From Actinomycetota bacterium (GTDB taxonomy: Bacteria; Actinomycetota; Actinomycetes; Nanopelagicales; Nanopelagicaceae): DNA of 8,623 nt. The notes beneath the pieces were generated by a model. That model was not told the DNA's origin. It did not search any database and worked only from the letters and a program-made list of their open reading frames with translations. A program made the position numbers and the translations under genes. The stretch lies in the NCBI GenBank assembly GCA_013205455.1, contig JABMMO010000099.1, positions 1 through 8,623 of the forward strand, given 5' to 3'. Position 1 is the first letter of the stretch; each line of letters starts with the position of its first letter. Positions 6,748 to 8,623 of the stretch are shown piece after piece.

Positions 6748-7631
6748 TCAATCAAGGCAGTTAGTGCGCTAGCTAAATGTGGATAATCGAAGTTGAAGCC
6801 AACTGCTAACAATTTCTCCGGAAGAATCTTCTTAGATCCAAGAACTTCAGTTGAAAATCCGCTCATGGCTATTTTCAATGCAATTGCTGGGGCAGGAAAT
6901 AGTGCGGGGCGATGCATTGCACGGGCTAAGGCCGCAGTGAATTCTTGATTTGTAGCTGGATTAGGTGATGTTAAATTAACTGGACCCTCAATTTTGTTCT
7001 CCAATAAAAATCTAATTGCTCGTAGTTGGTCATGCAGAGTTATCCAAGACCACCATTGTTTTCCATTTCCTAATTTTCCACCTAAACCTAATCGGAAGAG
7101 TGGCAACATTTTGCCAAGTGCACCACCTGTTGGATCTAAAACTAAACCGGTACGAATTTTTACAGTACGAACATCGCCAGCAAGGTCTGCGGCAGCTTCC
7201 CATTCCCGACAGACAGCTGCAAGAAAGTCATCGCCGCCTCGGTCGTTCTCGGTTACAGCGCGATTACCAGTTTCGCCATACCAGCCGATTGCGCTAGCTG
7301 AGATAAATACTTCAGGTTTTAATTCGGCCACCGCTTTTGCGATTGCCGTAGTTCCAAGTAATCGCGAATTCAAAATAGTTGCACGGTATTTTGCGTTCCA
7401 CCGCTTATCACTAACTCCTGCGCCAGCTAAGTGAATAATTGCATTAACACCTTCAAGTGGCGCTAAATCAACGGTTCCAGCCGCTGGATCCCAACTTACT
7501 TCGTCAGGGGATACCACCGGACGACGAACCAATTTTTGCACGGTATGACCTTCAGATTTCAACAATCCAACTAGAGCTGTTCCGATTAAACCGGAAGCGC
7601 CAGTTATTGCAATTCGTTGTGGCGGACGCAC
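6744..7631 (-). CDS. TIGR01777 family NAD(P)-dependent sugar-epimerase-like protein (DUF1731 C-terminus)
   Basis: This 295-residue protein is an extended short-chain dehydrogenase/epimerase relative of the TIGR01777 (YfcH-like) family. The N-terminal nucleotide-binding motif TGASGLIG is at 10-17, IIHLAGAGVSDKRW is at 65-78, and the SASAIGWYG block containing the active-site-region Tyr is at 111-119. KIRTGLVL is at 158-165. The C-terminal DUF1731 part starts near NLTSPNPATNQEF (219-231) and ends with the characteristic LGSKKILPEKLLAVGF. Substrate and physiological role are unknown for the family; some relatives are cell-division-associated proteins (SulA-like naming), which I do not extend to this one. 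The start is GTG 7631, sharing a G with the upstream sucB stop (TAGTG), with AGGG five bases upstream as Shine-Dalgarno. It is therefore translationally coupled to the E2 gene, as in other actinobacteria where this gene lies between sucB/dlaT and lipB. Confidence 0.93.
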   Translation of the reverse strand: MRPPQRIAITGASGLIGTALVGLLKSEGHTVQKLVRRPVVSPDEVSWDPAAGTVDLAPLEGVNAIIHLAGAGVSDKRWNAKYRATILNSRLLGTTAIAKAVAELKPEVFISASAIGWYGETGNRAVTENDRGGDDFLAAVCREWEAAADLAGDVRTVKIRTGLVLDPTGGALGKMLPLFRLGLGGKLGNGKQWWSWITLHDQLRAIRFLLENKIEGPVNLTSPNPATNQEFTAALARAMHRPALFPAPAIALKIAMSGFSTEVLGSKKILPEKLLAVGFNFDYPHLASALTALID

Positions 7632-8623
7632 TAAAGCCCTAGGTCAGATTCAAAACGACCATCTTCAAGTCGCTCTTTCAACGTGGTTAAAAATCGCGCG
7701 GCATCTGCGCCATCTACGATTCGGTGATCATAAGAAAGTGCTAAATAAACCATGGAGCGAATCGCAATGGTTTCGCCACCATCTTCGCTTTTCACAACCA
7801 TTGGCCGTTTTACAACTGCGCCAATGCCAAGGATTGCGACTTGTGGTTGGTTGATAATTGGTGTGTCAAAAAGCGCACCACGACTTCCAGTATTTGTAAT
7901 GGTGAATGTACCGCCACCTAATTCTTCAGGCGAAATTTTGCTATCGCGAGTTCGGGCTGCAACATCCGAAATTTTTCGCGCAATTCCGCCCATGTTTAAA
8001 TCGCCAGCATCTCTAATTACTGGAACTAATAATCCGCGTTCAGTATCTACTGCAATTCCAAGGTGCTCGGCACCGTGATAAGTAACAACATCACCATCGA
8101 GTGAAGAATTAACAACTGGGTGTTGCTTCAGCGCTTCGCAAACTGCAACGGTAAAAAATGGCAAGAAACTTAACTTAACGCCTTCCCGAGCTTCAAAGTT
8201 AGCTTTAGAACGATCTCGTAATCGTGCAATTTTTGTAATATCAACTTCAACCACAGTGGTTAATTGGGCGCTGATCTGTAACGACTCAACCATGCGAGCT
8301 GCAATAACTTTACGTAAGCGCGACATCTTTGCGCTGGTACCACGAAGTGGTGAAACCGATACCGGGGCAGAGGTAAGTGGAGTTGCTGGCGCGTTAGTAG
8401 CCGCTTGCGGTGCAACAGGTGTTGCGGATGGCCGAGGTGCTGCCGCCATTACATCTTCTTTTCGGATCCGGCCGCCAACTCCGCTTCCTTTAACTTTTGA
8501 TAAATCGACTCCGCTTTCAGTTGCTAATTTTCTAACAATCGGCGTTACATAAGAATCCTCTACTGGCGCTGCAACTACTGGCGCTGCAACAACTGGCGCG
8601 GCAACAACTGGCGCGGCAACAAC
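7631..8623 (-). CDS. sucB: Dihydrolipoamide acyltransferase (E2) of a 2-oxoacid dehydrogenase complex, C-terminal part
   Basis: E2 subunits carry acyl groups on lipoyl arms and pass them to CoA in the 2-oxoglutarate or pyruvate dehydrogenase complex. The frame runs open to the window edge, so the N-terminal lipoyl domain(s) lie outside; the ATG at 8449 is internal, not the start. Reading N to C, there is first an Ala/Pro/Val linker (8623-8564). A peripheral subunit-binding domain (about 8550-8444) follows, with VTPIVRKLA, VKGSGVGGRIRKEDV. A second Ala/Pro/Thr-rich linker comes next, and then the catalytic domain. The catalytic HRIVDG (His codon at 7726-7724, Asp four residues on) is intact, and the end ARFLTTLKERLEDGRFESDLGL-like tail, split here as ARFLTTLKERL and FESDLGL, matches mycobacterial DlaT/SucB. 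Actinobacterial E2s of this type may serve pyruvate dehydrogenase, 2-oxoglutarate dehydrogenase or both, so sucB is a family name here. Its lipoyl domain is the expected target of the LipB and LipA encoded nearby. Confidence 0.93.
   Translation of the reverse strand, partial: VVAAPVVAAPVVAAPVVAAPVEDSYVTPIVRKLATESGVDLSKVKGSGVGGRIRKEDVMAAAPRPSATPVAPQAATNAPATPLTSAPVSVSPLRGTSAKMSRLRKVIAARMVESLQISAQLTTVVEVDITKIARLRDRSKANFEAREGVKLSFLPFFTVAVCEALKQHPVVNSSLDGDVVTYHGAEHLGIAVDTERGLLVPVIRDAGDLNMGGIARKISDVAARTRDSKISPEELGGGTFTITNTGSRGALFDTPIINQPQVAILGIGAVVKRPMVVKSEDGGETIAIRSMVYLALSYDHRIVDGADAARFLTTLKERLEDGRFESDLGL
7637..7640 (-). promoter_or_regulatory. Shine-Dalgarno for the epimerase GTG start
   Basis: AGGG on the minus strand, inside the last codons of sucB, sits five bases before the GTG at 7631. 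It supports this GTG as the real start and coupling to sucB. Confidence 0.5.
8564..8623 (-). repeat. 15-base tandem repeat coding for VVAAP linker pentapeptides
   Basis: Four consecutive 15-base units (8564-8578, 8579-8593, 8594-8608, 8609-8623; plus-strand TGGCGCNGCAACNAC) encode four copies of Val-Val-Ala-Ala-Pro in the sucB frame. The two units nearest the edge are identical; the other two differ by one or two silent changes. The array reaches the window end, so its true copy number is unknown. It forms the flexible linker before the subunit-binding domain of E2. Confidence 0.9.

Noticed and set aside
6738..6756. Weak hairpin (CTTGA...TCAAG, with an A bulge) at the flavoprotein/epimerase junction as a terminator
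   Set aside because: The stem is short and AT-rich, and the following sequence on either strand is only partly T-rich. It does not meet the usual look of an intrinsic terminator.
6994..7434. 146-residue plus-strand reading frame opposite the epimerase
   Set aside because: It is antisense to a conserved TIGR01777 gene, with low-complexity composition and no domain, so it is a shadow frame.
7631..8449. sucB as a complete 272-residue gene starting at ATG 8449
   Set aside because: The same frame continues upstream through a full subunit-binding domain and the VVAAP linker to the window edge, so 8449 is an internal methionine.

Overview
The window looks like a chromosomal segment of an actinobacterium with moderate G+C content and very tight gene packing. 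The phylum call rests on gene order: dihydrolipoamide acyltransferase (sucB/dlaT), TIGR01777-type epimerase, lipB, lipA, DUF4191 membrane protein and RDD protein. This is the order I recall around Rv2215-Rv2219A in Mycobacterium tuberculosis, where glnA1 follows. The mid-40s G+C (judged by eye), the overlapping genes and the near absence of intergenic DNA suggest a streamlined lineage such as freshwater Nanopelagicales (acI). That finer placement is inference.

Layout. At the left edge lies the 3' end of an RDD-family membrane protein gene on the + strand (1-264). It converges on a minus-strand block read right to left: lipB (3278-2631), lipA (2634-1687), a PlsC-type acyltransferase (1685-966) and a DUF4191 membrane protein (956-261). 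A 125-base divergent spacer (3279-3403) separates lipB from two plus-strand genes: an MMPL/RND-type transporter (3404-5560) and a short FAD-dependent oxidoreductase (5584-6747). These converge on a second minus-strand block: the E2 acyltransferase sucB (7631 to beyond 8623, cut by the window edge) followed by the TIGR01777 epimerase (7631-6744).

How the genes fit together. LipB transfers octanoate from acyl carrier protein to lipoyl domains, and LipA inserts two sulfurs to make lipoate. The E2 protein at the right edge is the kind of enzyme whose lipoyl domain they modify, so this is a lipoylation and 2-oxoacid dehydrogenase neighbourhood. The acyltransferase, MMPL transporter and possibly the flavoprotein point to membrane lipid work, but nothing in the sequence ties them to lipoate.

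The only sizeable spacer is 3279-3403. It holds a probable leaderless-type -10 for lipB, a candidate -10 for the transporter and a Shine-Dalgarno sequence for the transporter. No RNA gene, insertion sequence, CRISPR array or recognisable intrinsic terminator was seen. I found no clearly new system. The items most worth a second look are the MMPL/flavoprotein pair inserted in an otherwise conserved block, the AT-rich flavoprotein, and two convergent gene pairs that share a TTAA as overlapping stop codons.
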